Counted from the first letter of the stretch, positions 1 to 6,504 are shown. The stretch is 7,906 bases of DNA from an uncultured Collinsella sp. (GCA_900547855.1 URIK01000086.1:1-7906); one strand, 5' to 3'. Numbers and translations are program-made. The notes: a model not told the origin generated them from the sequence alone.

Positions 1-47
1 CTACACTCGACTAGTCGTCGGCAGCGTCAGATGTGTATAAGAGACAG
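1..47 (+). other. Synthetic Illumina P5/i5 index/Nextera read-1 adapter
   Basis: These bases are not genomic. Positions 1-6 (CTACAC) match the end of the Illumina P5 oligo. Positions 7-14 (TCGACTAG) sit exactly where an 8-nt i5 index belongs and match, from memory, Nextera index S513. Positions 15-47 are the 33-nt Nextera read-1 adapter, ending in the 19-bp Tn5 mosaic end at 29-47. The genomic insert starts at 48. Confidence 0.97.
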
Positions 48-1052
48 GTCCAATGCCGATGCGGGAGAGAATGCTCCAAACATCGCAGGGTCGACAGCGT
101 AGACCTTAGACGCAGACCGCATGTTATTTGCCAGTGAACGCGTGAACTCCGGCACAGAAAATAACAGGTAGGCATCCTCATAATACTCAAGTAAATCGCT
201 GAGCGAATTACGACTGACGGGTATCTGTCTGCTCTTGAACTCGTTGTACACTTTGTTCACTGACAGCTCTCGTCCCGAAGATGCCATACACCGCGTCAAG
301 AACAGCGATGCCAGGCGAGGGTTCTTGACGTCGTAACGTTCAACGACGTCCATGGCGACCGTTCGCGAAGCATATTCCTGTAGCAGCTGAATCGCGTCTG
401 CAGGCGTCTGCTCAAGTGTCGCGATGAATCCCCCTCGTTCAAGATACCCGATCAGATGATGTCGAAGCAGCGCTGCATCGCTCGGGGAAAAGGTCGCATC
501 TGACTCGAGAACGCTCCCCGTCTTATATCGAACGTATTCCGAAAAACTCAACGGAAAAAGCTCTCGCACAAGAGAACGACCCCTGAACTCGCTCTTAAGT
601 TCTGAGGACAGCATCTTAGAAGAAGATCCCGTCACATAGACGGTCGCTTTCTCCGTATCGACTACACGCCGCAGAAACGCACCCCATTCGGGAATTTCCT
701 GGATCTCGTCAAAGAAAATGTAAGCGCCCTCGGTTCGAGCAACAGGATACAGCGCATAGAACGTGTCGAGCACGTCCGCCAGCAGCGATGGCTCATACGG
801 GCGCAAGCGCTCATCCTCAAAATTGAAGTAAAGCATCCGGTCAAGCTCGACGCCCCGGCTCTGAAGCCGCCGCATCTCCTGATACAGGCGATACGTCTTT
901 CCACAACGGCGGGCCCCCACAATCACATTTACGATGTTGTCGCGCTTTGGCTCCTGTGGGTTTCCTAGATCAAGGTCTCGCTCAAAGACCTGCGGAACCC
1001 CCTGCTGTTCAAAGTCCTTTATTTTCTGGGCGATCAAGTCGTTGAATGCCAT
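48..1052 (-). CDS. AAA_14/DUF4143-type ATP-binding protein, C-terminus cut off by the contig end
   Basis: 335 genomic codons are present, starting at the ATG at 1052 with a GGAG ribosome site at 1057-1060. The protein is a P-loop ATPase of the AAA_14 type. It has Walker A GARRCGKT (residues 46-53), Walker B YIFFDEIQ (111-118), a sensor-like TGSSSKML (141-148), and FRGRS (156-160) followed by PLSFSEY, typical of this family. Residues about 263-302 look like a winged-helix segment leading into the DUF4143 region. Family members are, from memory, about 400 residues, so roughly 70-100 are missing. The open frame runs on into the adapter and gains a false LSLIHI tail. These proteins are common, scattered accessory ATPases with poorly known substrates. 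There is no partner gene here. A long inverted repeat overlaps the probable promoter. Family call is confident; cellular role is unknown. Confidence 0.9.
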
Positions 1053-1059
1053 GATTCTC

Positions 1060-1121
1060 CAATCTTGCTCTCTAGCTAATCAAAATTATACTGATTCTTG
1101 ATTAATTAGAGAGCAAGATTG
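1060..1121 (-). promoter_or_regulatory. Inverted-repeat operator around the ATPase promoter
   Basis: Two 24-nt arms (1060-1083 and 1098-1121) are reverse complements at 22 of 24 positions, separated by 14 nt. Read on the minus strand, the spacer contains a perfect TATAAT (1085-1090). No good -35 hexamer lies at 17 nt; TTGCTC (1111-1116) is 20 nt away. The left arm begins at the ribosome site of the ATPase gene, so the dyad spans promoter and leader. CTTGATTAA inside the right arm (1097-1105) recurs at 1129-1137, 32 bp or about three helical turns away. This suggests a repressor operator, possibly autoregulatory, but a leader hairpin or terminal repeat of a mobile cassette is also possible. 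Confidence 0.55.
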
Positions 1122-1216
1122 TGTGTAGCTTGATTAACACTTAAGCAAGTTTTATCACCGTTATTGCTCCGAAGGATATCGAGTGGCTAAGAGGACAACC
1201 GAGCTCGAATGCGACT

Positions 1217-1255
1217 CCCCGAGCAGTCAATTTGGGACGGGGCTTTTTTGACTGC
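1217..1255 (+). terminator. Terminator-like structure with two competing stems
   Basis: CCCCG (1217-1221) can pair with CGGGG (1238-1242), followed by six T at 1244-1249, which is terminator-like on the plus strand. An overlapping alternative pairs GCAGTCAA (1223-1230) with TTGACTGC (1248-1255) and would absorb part of the T run. No plus-strand gene lies upstream in the window, so its purpose is unclear; it may instead be another dispersed repeat. The stems are short. Confidence 0.35.
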
Positions 1256-1282
1256 CCTCCCCTGCAGAAAAATCCCTAACGC

Positions 1283-1348
1283 AGTTGCGGTGAAATAGGG
1301 ATTGTTTTTGCTGGTCAACCGCAAAATAGTCCCTATTTCACCGCAACT
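1283..1348. repeat. Long perfect inverted repeat (19-bp arms)
   Basis: AGTTGCGGTGAAATAGGGA (1283-1301) is exactly complementary to 1330-1348, with 28 nt between. Part of the loop can extend the stem (TTTT 1305-1308 with AAAA 1323-1326, plus wobbles). A stem this long and perfect with no T run is more like a dispersed palindromic element than a simple terminator. It lies 25 bp beyond the stop of the minus-strand gene at 1373-1567, so its transcript would fold and it may still shape that mRNA's 3' end. The rest of 1122-1372 shows no convincing gene. Confidence 0.7.
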
Positions 1349-1372
1349 TATTGGTGGCCTTTTGGGTGGCAC

Positions 1373-1567
1373 TCAGCGCCACGGATCGGCTTCGAACATC
1401 GGCTCGCGCTCGGGGCGGCGATCGCTGTAGGGATCGTAGCCGTCATCGTCCTCGTTCTCGGCACGGATGTAGGGGTCGCGCGGCTTGGGCGCCGGCTTAG
1501 GCACAGGCTTGGGTGCGGCGGGTGCGGCATCGGTCGCCGGCGCGCTTGTCTTGATCTCGTCTTTCAT
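1373..1567 (-). CDS. Small Pro/Ala-rich acidic protein, function unknown
   Basis: 64 residues. I chose the ATG at 1567 because GAGGAG (1576-1581) lies 8 nt upstream; an ATG at 1573 would be only 2 nt from it. Residues about 8-30 are a low-complexity Ala/Pro/Lys stretch (APKPVPKPAPKPRDPYIR), followed by an acidic, Tyr-containing segment (ENEDDDGYDPYSD) and a C-terminus ending FEADPWR. There are no cysteines, membrane segments or recognisable domain, so it is probably disordered and cytoplasmic. It lies downstream of clpB on the same strand, but the strong terminator at 1616-1654 separates them, so it is likely transcribed alone. I do not recognise the family. A ribosome site and non-random composition support a real gene, though a shadow ORF is not excluded. 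Confidence 0.6.
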   Translation of the reverse strand: MKDEIKTSAPATDAAPAAPKPVPKPAPKPRDPYIRAENEDDDGYDPYSDRRPEREPMFEADPWR

Positions 1568-1615
1568 CTGCATAGCTCCTCGCATCGCATCCGTTCAATA
1601 TCATCGATTGTCGCA

Positions 1616-1654
1616 CGAAAAAGGGCGGCGGACCCAATTGGATCCGCCGCCCTT
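1616..1654 (-). terminator. Rho-independent terminator of clpB
   Basis: On the minus strand the stem pairs 1640-1654 with 1621-1635: 14 of 15 positions, GC-rich (GGGCGGCGG/CCGCCGCCC), loop AATT at 1636-1639. Five T follow at 1618-1622, partly in the stem. It lies 45 bp after the clpB stop and before the next minus-strand gene. Confidence 0.85.
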
Positions 1655-1698
1655 GGCGTTTAGAGACGGCTGGTAGATTTTAAGGCATGGCCCAAAAC

Positions 1699-4326
1699 CT
1701 ACTCGGCGTCGGGGACCTCGTAGGTGGCCGCCGGCGTGTTGTCGCACACGACGGTAAAGCCGCCGTCCTTGTCGGCATCGACCGTCACCTGATCGCCCTC
1801 GCGCACCGTGCCGTCGATGATAGCGGCGGCGATGGCATCCACGACCTCGCGCTGAACCAGACGCTTGAGCGGACGGGCGCCAAAGACCGGGTCCAGGCCG
1901 CCCACGGCGAGCATCTGCTTGGCCGCCGGGGTGATGGCAAGCGTCATGCGCTCCTTGGCCAGACGCGCGCGGACGTCGGCGAGCTGGATGTCGACGATCT
2001 TCTCGATCTGCGCCATGCCGAGCGGATGGAACACCACGATATCGTCGATACGGTTGAGGAACTCGGGGCGGAAGGTCTGAGCCATGGCCGCGTCGACCTG
2101 ATGGCGCATCTCCTCCTCGTCCTTGCCCGAAAGCTCGGCGATAGCCTTGGAGCCCACGTTAGACGTCATGATGATAATCGTGTTCTTGAAGGACACCTGG
2201 CGACCCTGACCGTCGGTCAGACGGCCGTCGTCAAGCACCTGCAACAGCACGTTGAAGACATCTGGATGGGCCTTCTCCATCTCGTCGAGCAAGATCACGG
2301 AGTAGGGGCGACGGCGCACGGCCTCGGTGAGCTGGCCGCCCTCGTCGTAACCCACGTATCCCGGGGGCGCACCGATCAGACGCTGGACGCTGAACTTCTC
2401 CATGTACTCGGACATGTCGATACGCACGAGCGCGCGCTCGTCGTCGAACAGGCACTCGGCAAGCGCCTTGGCGAGCTCGGTCTTGCCCACGCCGGTGGGG
2501 CCCAGGAAGAAGAAGCTGCCGATGGGCTTGTCCGGATCGGAGAGACCCGCACGGCTGCGGCGCACGGCCGCGGCGACGGCGGAGACGGCCTCGTCCTGGC
2601 CGATGACGCGCTTATGCAGCTCACCCTCCAAGCCCTTCAGCTTGTCGAGCTCGCCCTGCATCATCTTGGACACGGGCACGCCGGTCCAGGCACTCACGAC
2701 CTCGGCGATCTCATCGGAGGTCACCTGTTCGTTGAGGCCCTCGCCGTCCTGCTGCTTTTGCGCCTCGAGCGCAGCCTCGGAATCCTGAATCTGCTGTTGC
2801 AGGCCCGGAATCACGGAGTAGCGCAGCTCGGACGCACGGCCCAGATCACCATTGCGCGTCGCGCGCTCCTCTTCGCTCCTGGCCTCGTCGAGCTGTCCCT
2901 TGAGCTCTTGCACGTGGTCGATGGCGTTCTTCTGGTTGAGCCAGCCAGCCTTTTGCACGTTGAGTTTTTCCTGGACCTCGGCGGTCTCCTGACGCAGGGC
3001 CTCCAGACGCTCCTTGGAGGCGTCGTCGGTCTCCTTCATGAGCGCCTGCTCCTCGATCTGCAGCTGGGTGAGCTGACGCGTGGTGGCGTCAATCTCGACC
3101 GGCATGCTGTCGAGCTCCATGCGCAGGCGGCTTGCCGCCTCATCGACCAGGTCAATGGCCTTGTCGGGTAGGAAGCGGTCGGCGATGTAGCGATCGGAGA
3201 GGTCGGCGGCGGCCACGAGCGCGCTATCGGTGATGTGCACGCCGTGGAAGATCTCGTACTTCTCCTTGAGGCCACGCAGAATCGAGATGGTGTCCTCGAC
3301 GGTAGGCTCGCTCACCATAACGGTCTGGAAACGACGGGCGAGCGCCGCGTCCTTCTCGATGTACTTGCGGTATTCGTCGAGCGTGGTCGCGCCGATCGCA
3401 TGCAGGTCGCCACGGGCGAGCGCCGGCTTGAGGATGTTGCCTGCGTCCATGGAGCCCTCGGTGGCACCCGCGCCCACAATGGTGTGAAGCTCATCGATGA
3501 ACAGGATGACCTTACCTTCGGATTTTTGCACTTCTTTGAGCACGGCCTTTAAGCGGTCCTCGAACTCACCACGGTACTTGGCGCCGGCGACCAACGCGCT
3601 CATGTCGAGCTCGATGAGGTCGCGGTCGCGCAGGGTGCTCGGCACATCGCCGGCCACGATACGCTGGGCGATGCCCTCGACGATAGCCGTTTTACCGACG
3701 CCCGGCTCACCGATGAGCACGGGGTTGTTCTTGGTGCGGCGGGACAGAACCTGAATGGTACGGCGGATCTCGTCGGTACGGCCGATGACCGGGTCGAGCT
3801 TACCGGCGCGGGCAAGATCGCAGATGTTGCGACCGTACTGCTCCAACGCCTCAAACTGGGTCTTGTCCTCGGCAGACGTCACGCGGTCATCGCCACGCAG
3901 CTCCTCGTAGACCTGCTCGATGCGCTCCTTGGTCACGCCAGCGTCACGCAGTACACGACCAGCCTCGCCCTTGTCCTCGGCAAGCGCCATCAGCAGATGC
4001 TCGGTCACCACAAAGCTGTCGCCCATCTTGGTGGCCTTCTTCTCGGCCTTTTCGATGACGCGGACGAGCTCGTTGGACAGGCCCATCTGCTGACCCTCGC
4101 CCGAAACCTTGGGCGCGCGGTCGACGGCATCCTGCGTGGAGCGTGCGAGCTGGGCCGGATCAGCGCCGATGCGCTCGATGATCACGGAGATATTGCGCTC
4201 GCCGGCACCGAGCAGGGCAGACAGCAGGTGAATCGGCTCCACCGCGCCGGCCTGCGCATCGGCAGCCGTGCTCATGGCGGTCTGCAACGCCTCGCGCGAC
4301 GTCATTGCTAGCTTATCGATTCTCAT
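1699..4326 (-). CDS. clpB: ATP-dependent chaperone ClpB
   Basis: 875 residues, complete, slightly longer than E. coli ClpB (857). ClpB is a cytoplasmic hexameric disaggregase that threads aggregated proteins through its pore with help from DnaK/DnaJ/GrpE. In order: N-terminal Clp repeat domain (about 1-150); first AAA+ module with Walker A GEPGVGKT (206-213), pore loop KYRG (250-253), Walker B VILFIDE (273-279) and Arg-finger pair RR (331-332); the ClpB-specific coiled-coil middle domain (about 400-530); second AAA+ module with GPTGVGKT (609-616), pore loop GYVG (656-659), VILLDE (677-682), Arg finger in FLNRID (R759) and sensor 2 GARPLKR (816-822). All key residues are intact. The middle domain and absence of a ClpP-binding IGF/L loop separate it from ClpA/ClpC. 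Start ATG at 4326 has GAGGTGAT at 4330-4337. Monocistronic: own leader and a strong terminator at 1616-1654. Confidence 0.98.
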   Translation of the reverse strand: MRIDKLAMTSREALQTAMSTAADAQAGAVEPIHLLSALLGAGERNISVIIERIGADPAQLARSTQDAVDRAPKVSGEGQQMGLSNELVRVIEKAEKKATKMGDSFVVTEHLLMALAEDKGEAGRVLRDAGVTKERIEQVYEELRGDDRVTSAEDKTQFEALEQYGRNICDLARAGKLDPVIGRTDEIRRTIQVLSRRTKNNPVLIGEPGVGKTAIVEGIAQRIVAGDVPSTLRDRDLIELDMSALVAGAKYRGEFEDRLKAVLKEVQKSEGKVILFIDELHTIVGAGATEGSMDAGNILKPALARGDLHAIGATTLDEYRKYIEKDAALARRFQTVMVSEPTVEDTISILRGLKEKYEIFHGVHITDSALVAAADLSDRYIADRFLPDKAIDLVDEAASRLRMELDSMPVEIDATTRQLTQLQIEEQALMKETDDASKERLEALRQETAEVQEKLNVQKAGWLNQKNAIDHVQELKGQLDEARSEEERATRNGDLGRASELRYSVIPGLQQQIQDSEAALEAQKQQDGEGLNEQVTSDEIAEVVSAWTGVPVSKMMQGELDKLKGLEGELHKRVIGQDEAVSAVAAAVRRSRAGLSDPDKPIGSFFFLGPTGVGKTELAKALAECLFDDERALVRIDMSEYMEKFSVQRLIGAPPGYVGYDEGGQLTEAVRRRPYSVILLDEMEKAHPDVFNVLLQVLDDGRLTDGQGRQVSFKNTIIIMTSNVGSKAIAELSGKDEEEMRHQVDAAMAQTFRPEFLNRIDDIVVFHPLGMAQIEKIVDIQLADVRARLAKERMTLAITPAAKQMLAVGGLDPVFGARPLKRLVQREVVDAIAAAIIDGTVREGDQVTVDADKDGGFTVVCDNTPAATYEVPDAE

Positions 4327-4347
4327 GGAATCACCTCTCTTGGGGCG

Positions 4348-4365
4348 GCCGCCCTACGGGGCGGC
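4348..4365 (-). promoter_or_regulatory. GC hairpin in the clpB leader
   Basis: On the minus strand GCCGCCC-CGTA-GGGCGGC forms a perfect 7-bp GC stem with a 4-nt loop. It ends about 10 nt before the clpB Shine-Dalgarno GAGGTGAT (4330-4337), which itself stays unpaired. There is no T run, so it is not an obvious terminator. It could stabilise the mRNA or modulate initiation; this is inference. Confidence 0.5.
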
Positions 4366-4404
4366 TTCACGTTGTTCGAGAAGTATTGTTGCCAGCTTTG
4401 TGCG

Positions 4405-4440
4405 ATCTTATACATAAATCTAAGTCTCTATATATAAGAT
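4405..4440 (-). promoter_or_regulatory. Probable clpB promoter region with AT-rich dyad
   Basis: A sharply AT-rich patch in GC-rich DNA carries an 8-bp inverted repeat, ATCTTATA (4405-4412) and TATAAGAT (4433-4440), 20 nt apart. TATAAG on the minus strand is a plausible -10, but I could not fix a convincing -35. No CIRCE (TTAGCACTC-N9-GAGTGCTAA), HAIR (CTTGAGT-N7-ACTCAAG) or CtsR heptad repeats are visible here, so the usual heat-shock operators of clpB seem absent. Confidence 0.35.
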
Positions 4441-4466
4441 TTTCTGAGTGTTCCCACGACATGCAA

Positions 4467-4501
4467 ACCACCACAAAGGGGACAGACACCTTTGTGGTGG
4501 T
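4467..4501. repeat. Palindromic element, copy 1
   Basis: Perfect 13-bp arms: ACCACCACAAAGG (4467-4479) and its reverse complement (4489-4501), around a 9-nt core GGACAGACA. It starts 8 bp beyond the stop codon of gene A on the minus strand. Read in that direction it is a stable stem-loop followed by TTTGC, so it may end or stabilise the gene A transcript. Confidence 0.85.
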
Positions 4502-4509
4502 CGCGGTCT

Positions 4510-5181
4510 CTACTCCTTCGCCGGACCCGTACTTCCCGATTCGACGGTCCAGGGCATCTCATCCTCGAACAGCCATGTACGGGCAGACCCACTATCGCGT
4601 GCAGCCTGCGGGTCAGGCAAGCAGGTCTGTTTATAGGCATCTTGGATACACTGGCCCATAAAATCGTTGAGCTCGGTCTGGTCGCCCTCCATGACATAGG
4701 CGACATCGCCGTCCATGATGTAGATGCCCGGACCCTCATTGTCCTCGTAGCCCGGATCGTACGAGACATCACATAACTTTGCGCCGTTTGCAGTGTCCAG
4801 CTCGATGGAAGAGTGGCATCCGCCAACCATGTCGTTCGCTTTTGCCCGATAGGACGCATATCCATACCAGCGCTTAAAGATTTTGCCCTTGAGCAGCTCG
4901 GACGCCCTGTCGATCAGACCAGAATCCGTGGTATAGCGCATAGCCCCAAGCTGAATGCGTGGATAATTACTAATGCCCAGCGCAGCCGGTTGCTCATCAA
5001 AATCAACGGTAATGGTCTCAGGCTTGTCGTCGCCGGTCAGAAGTTCGACAGATTGAGTCACAGGCTTGACCACCGGCTCCGTCACCGCAGCAGGTAGAAA
5101 TGCCATACCGACAGCGCCCGCGCCAACCACAGCGATCGCAAGCGCCAAGACAATCAATCCAATACGGGCAGGACTTCTCAC
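4510..5181 (-). CDS. Gene A: single-pass membrane-anchored protein, function unknown
   Basis: 223 residues from a GTG start at 5181, preceded by GAGG (5191-5194) 9 nt upstream. An upstream ATG at 5214 would add 11 residues but lacks this ribosome site, and paralog C has the same GAGG-GTG arrangement. An N-terminal hydrophobic segment (about residues 6-31, IGLIVLALAIAVVG and on) after basic residues suggests an N-in anchor or uncleaved signal. The rest is soluble and probably extracytoplasmic. Segments conserved with gene C include ITVDFD, PAALGISNYPRI, LLKGK-FKRWYG, SYDPG-DNEGPG, GDQT and SGSARTWLF. Cysteines lie in GGCHSS, LCDVSY and CIQDAYKQTC. Identity to C is about 60% by eye. It is flanked by palindromic copies 1 and 2. 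I do not recognise the family. Confidence 0.88.
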   Translation of the reverse strand: MRSPARIGLIVLALAIAVVGAGAVGMAFLPAAVTEPVVKPVTQSVELLTGDDKPETITVDFDEQPAALGISNYPRIQLGAMRYTTDSGLIDRASELLKGKIFKRWYGYASYRAKANDMVGGCHSSIELDTANGAKLCDVSYDPGYEDNEGPGIYIMDGDVAYVMEGDQTELNDFMGQCIQDAYKQTCLPDPQAARDSGSARTWLFEDEMPWTVESGSTGPAKE

Positions 5182-5222
5182 AGCAAAGCACCTCACAATG
5201 CAAACCCGCGCCATTTGTCCTA

Positions 5223-5251
5223 ATGATACCGCCGGCTAACACTATCACCAA
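5223..5251 (-). promoter_or_regulatory. Probable promoter of gene A
   Basis: On the minus strand TTGGTG (5246-5251), a 17-nt spacer and TATCAT (5223-5228) resemble a sigma-70-type promoter. The -10 starts 47 nt before the GTG of gene A. Paralog C has TATCAC in GGTATCA at 45 nt from its GTG, which supports the assignment. Confidence 0.5.
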
Positions 5252-5269
5252 AGAAGCCGCGCGCTCCCC

Positions 5270-5304
5270 ACCACCACAAAGGGGACAGGCACCTTTGTGG
5301 TGGT
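5270..5304. repeat. Palindromic element, copy 2
   Basis: Perfect 13-bp arms (5270-5282 and 5292-5304) around core GGACAGGCA, followed by TTTTCGAC (5304-5311 including the last arm base). It lies between the divergent genes A and B, just upstream of the gene A promoter. Relative to the TTTTCGAC flank, its core is reversed compared with copy 3. Confidence 0.87.
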
Positions 5305-5414
5305 TTTCGACGCTAACGGTCGACCATCTCACGCCATGAGATTAAACTTGAATTGTTCTCTGAACATATCCATTTCTGCCTATCCTCAACAGCTCTTTGT
5401 CTCGAGGAGCGCAT

Positions 5415-6083
5415 ATGAAGCCGTCTCATTCCACCGGTCGCAACGTCATCGCCATTCTCGCCATACCCATCGTGATGCTCTTCCTTATCGTCATCACGCC
5501 CTTTTCTTTTGGTATCGCCTCGCCCTTCGATCTTTGCGGGATGATCGACGCCGGCTCGCGTGCCACCTCGCTCTCCTTTGTCTGCCGTGGCGTGTTCTAC
5601 GAATATGCAATTCCCACCGGAAGTTGGCAGTCCAAGTTACCGTTGCTCGGCAAGGTCGACGGATGCTCTCCTTATTTCTGCCTCGAACCTCAGACAATGA
5701 ATTATCTGATCGACGACCAGCCCCTTGACTCCATCACCCTCGCCTACGACTACGCACCAAACACCGATGAGCGCCACATGAACCAAGTCCTCGACAAGCT
5801 GCTTGGACAGTGCGGGCTCACCGCGGAAGCCGGTCGAACCATCTATAGCAACCAGAAATTAAAGCGAACAGAACTCCGCCGTGTCGGAAAAATCAAAGGG
5901 CGAAACGGGGCCGCCTACTGGGATGCCTGGGCAACACGCGACAAGGGCGAATTCGGACACAGCACCTATATGGTCACTGTCTACACCAAAGACGGAATTA
6001 AGGACAATGTTGACGATTTCGCGTCATCCAAACTCGGCATCCCCAAAACAACCAAACCCGCCAGCCCAGATGAAATTCTGTAG
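5415..6083 (+). CDS. Gene B: single-pass membrane-anchored protein, function unknown
   Basis: 222 residues from the ATG at 5415, with GAGGAG (5404-5409) 5 nt upstream; a TTG at 5397 would lie in front of that site and is unlikely. Basic residues (MKPSHSTGRN) precede a hydrophobic stretch (about 11-34, VIAILAIPIVMLFLIVITPF), so it is an N-terminal anchor or signal peptide. The remainder looks soluble and exported. It has Cys in FDLCG, FVCRG, DGCSPYFC and GQCG, possibly two disulfides, and an LGQCG-centred region followed by a basic stretch (KLKRTELRRVGKIKGR). Size and topology match genes A and C, but I see no convincing sequence similarity to them. It is transcribed away from A and followed by palindromic copy 3. 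No family recognised. Confidence 0.85.
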   Translation: MKPSHSTGRNVIAILAIPIVMLFLIVITPFSFGIASPFDLCGMIDAGSRATSLSFVCRGVFYEYAIPTGSWQSKLPLLGKVDGCSPYFCLEPQTMNYLIDDQPLDSITLAYDYAPNTDERHMNQVLDKLLGQCGLTAEAGRTIYSNQKLKRTELRRVGKIKGRNGAAYWDAWATRDKGEFGHSTYMVTVYTKDGIKDNVDDFASSKLGIPKTTKPASPDEIL

Positions 6084-6136
6084 AGGTGCCCATTAACATG
6101 CCGCTCAACGATCACAACAACATCGAGCTCGTCCCC

Positions 6137-6171
6137 ACCGCCACAAAGGTGCCTGTCCCCTTTGTGGCGGT
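6137..6171. repeat. Palindromic element, copy 3
   Basis: Perfect 13-bp arms: ACCGCCACAAAGG (6137-6149) and complement (6159-6171), core TGCCTGTCC. A compensating pair change (A-T to G-C) occurs in both arms relative to copies 1 and 2, which points to preserved base pairing. It lies 53 bp after the gene B stop and is followed by TTTTCGAC. Confidence 0.87.
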
Positions 6172-6259
6172 TTTCGACAAAAAGAAGCCGCCCCGATAAC
6201 AGAGGCGGCATCAAGCAAGCCTATTTATTAGCGTCCCTCAAGACCCAACGAAAACGCAG
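6171..6259. repeat. 89-bp direct repeat, left copy, with minus-strand terminator
   Basis: This segment recurs at 7500-7587 with three differences: one A deleted in an A run, C to T, and A to G. On the minus strand GCCGCC/GGCGGC (6204-6209 with 6187-6192, 11-nt loop) followed by TTCTTTTTG forms a credible terminator. Together with the adjoining palindrome copies, the two direct repeats bracket gene C. Confidence 0.85.
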
Positions 6260-6311
6260 CGATGGAATCGAGAACCGACAATAGCCCGTTCGCACAGATA
6301 GAGGCGGAGAT
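6225..6311 (-). pseudogene. Possible 3'-end remnant of a minus-strand gene
   Basis: On the minus strand a 27-codon open stretch ends LDSIAAFSLGLEGR, then two TAA stops (6225-6230) and the terminator at 6187-6209. Upstream it is closed by a TGA at 6312-6314, with no start or ribosome site. The last nine residues AFSLGLEGR recur at 7559-7585 with one synonymous codon change. Gene end plus stops plus terminator suggests a decayed gene tail; it could also be chance within the repeat. Confidence 0.3.
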
Positions 6312-6454
6312 TCAAGGTCAGAGTCCGGCTTAAACGGCTTAGCTATCGCACGTCACAACGTTCTCGTCGTCCTCCCTATCGTATTTATAGTGCTTACTGT
6401 GAAAATAGTGAGTTTAGTGAGAATAGTATCGCTCAAGACTCGTGAACTGAATTA

Positions 6455-6504
6455 TTGACCTCTCGCCCAGAATGAGTGGGGCAAATATTCCTATTAGAGG
6501 TCAA
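6455..6504. promoter_or_regulatory. Inverted repeat in the gene B-C intergenic region
   Basis: TTGACCTCT (6455-6463) and AGAGGTCAA (6496-6504) are perfect 9-bp arms 32 nt apart, with GCCC and GGGC inside that could pair as well. It lies about 50 bp before the gene C promoter. Just upstream, 6393-6427 repeats short units (TAGTGAG, GAATAGT). No gene is visible in 6312-6555. A regulatory role is a guess. Confidence 0.3.

Noticed and set aside
29..47. Tn5 mosaic ends at both termini as a natural Tn5-type transposon
   Set aside because: They are joined to Nextera adapter and index sequence, and no transposase gene is present; this is library chemistry.
1187..1372. A 61-codon minus-strand frame just after the small Pro-rich gene
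   Set aside because: It is made largely of the inverted repeat at 1283-1348 and has no ribosome site or protein-like composition.
1687..3171. A 494-codon open frame on the plus strand
   Set aside because: It lies antisense within clpB; long antisense frames are common in GC-rich genes. Its His/Leu/Gly/Asp-heavy composition is typical of a reversed reading, and it has no family features.
5018..5332. A minus-strand frame containing HHKGACPLCGG, looking like a CxxC zinc motif
   Set aside because: The peptide is a translation of palindromic copy 2 in a chance frame overlapping gene A. The same string appears near copies 1 and 3 for the same reason.
5353..5367. TGTTC-TCT-GAACA upstream of gene B as a LexA-type SOS box
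   Set aside because: The Gram-positive LexA box is GAAC-N4-GTTC; this is the opposite order with a 3-nt spacer, so it does not match.
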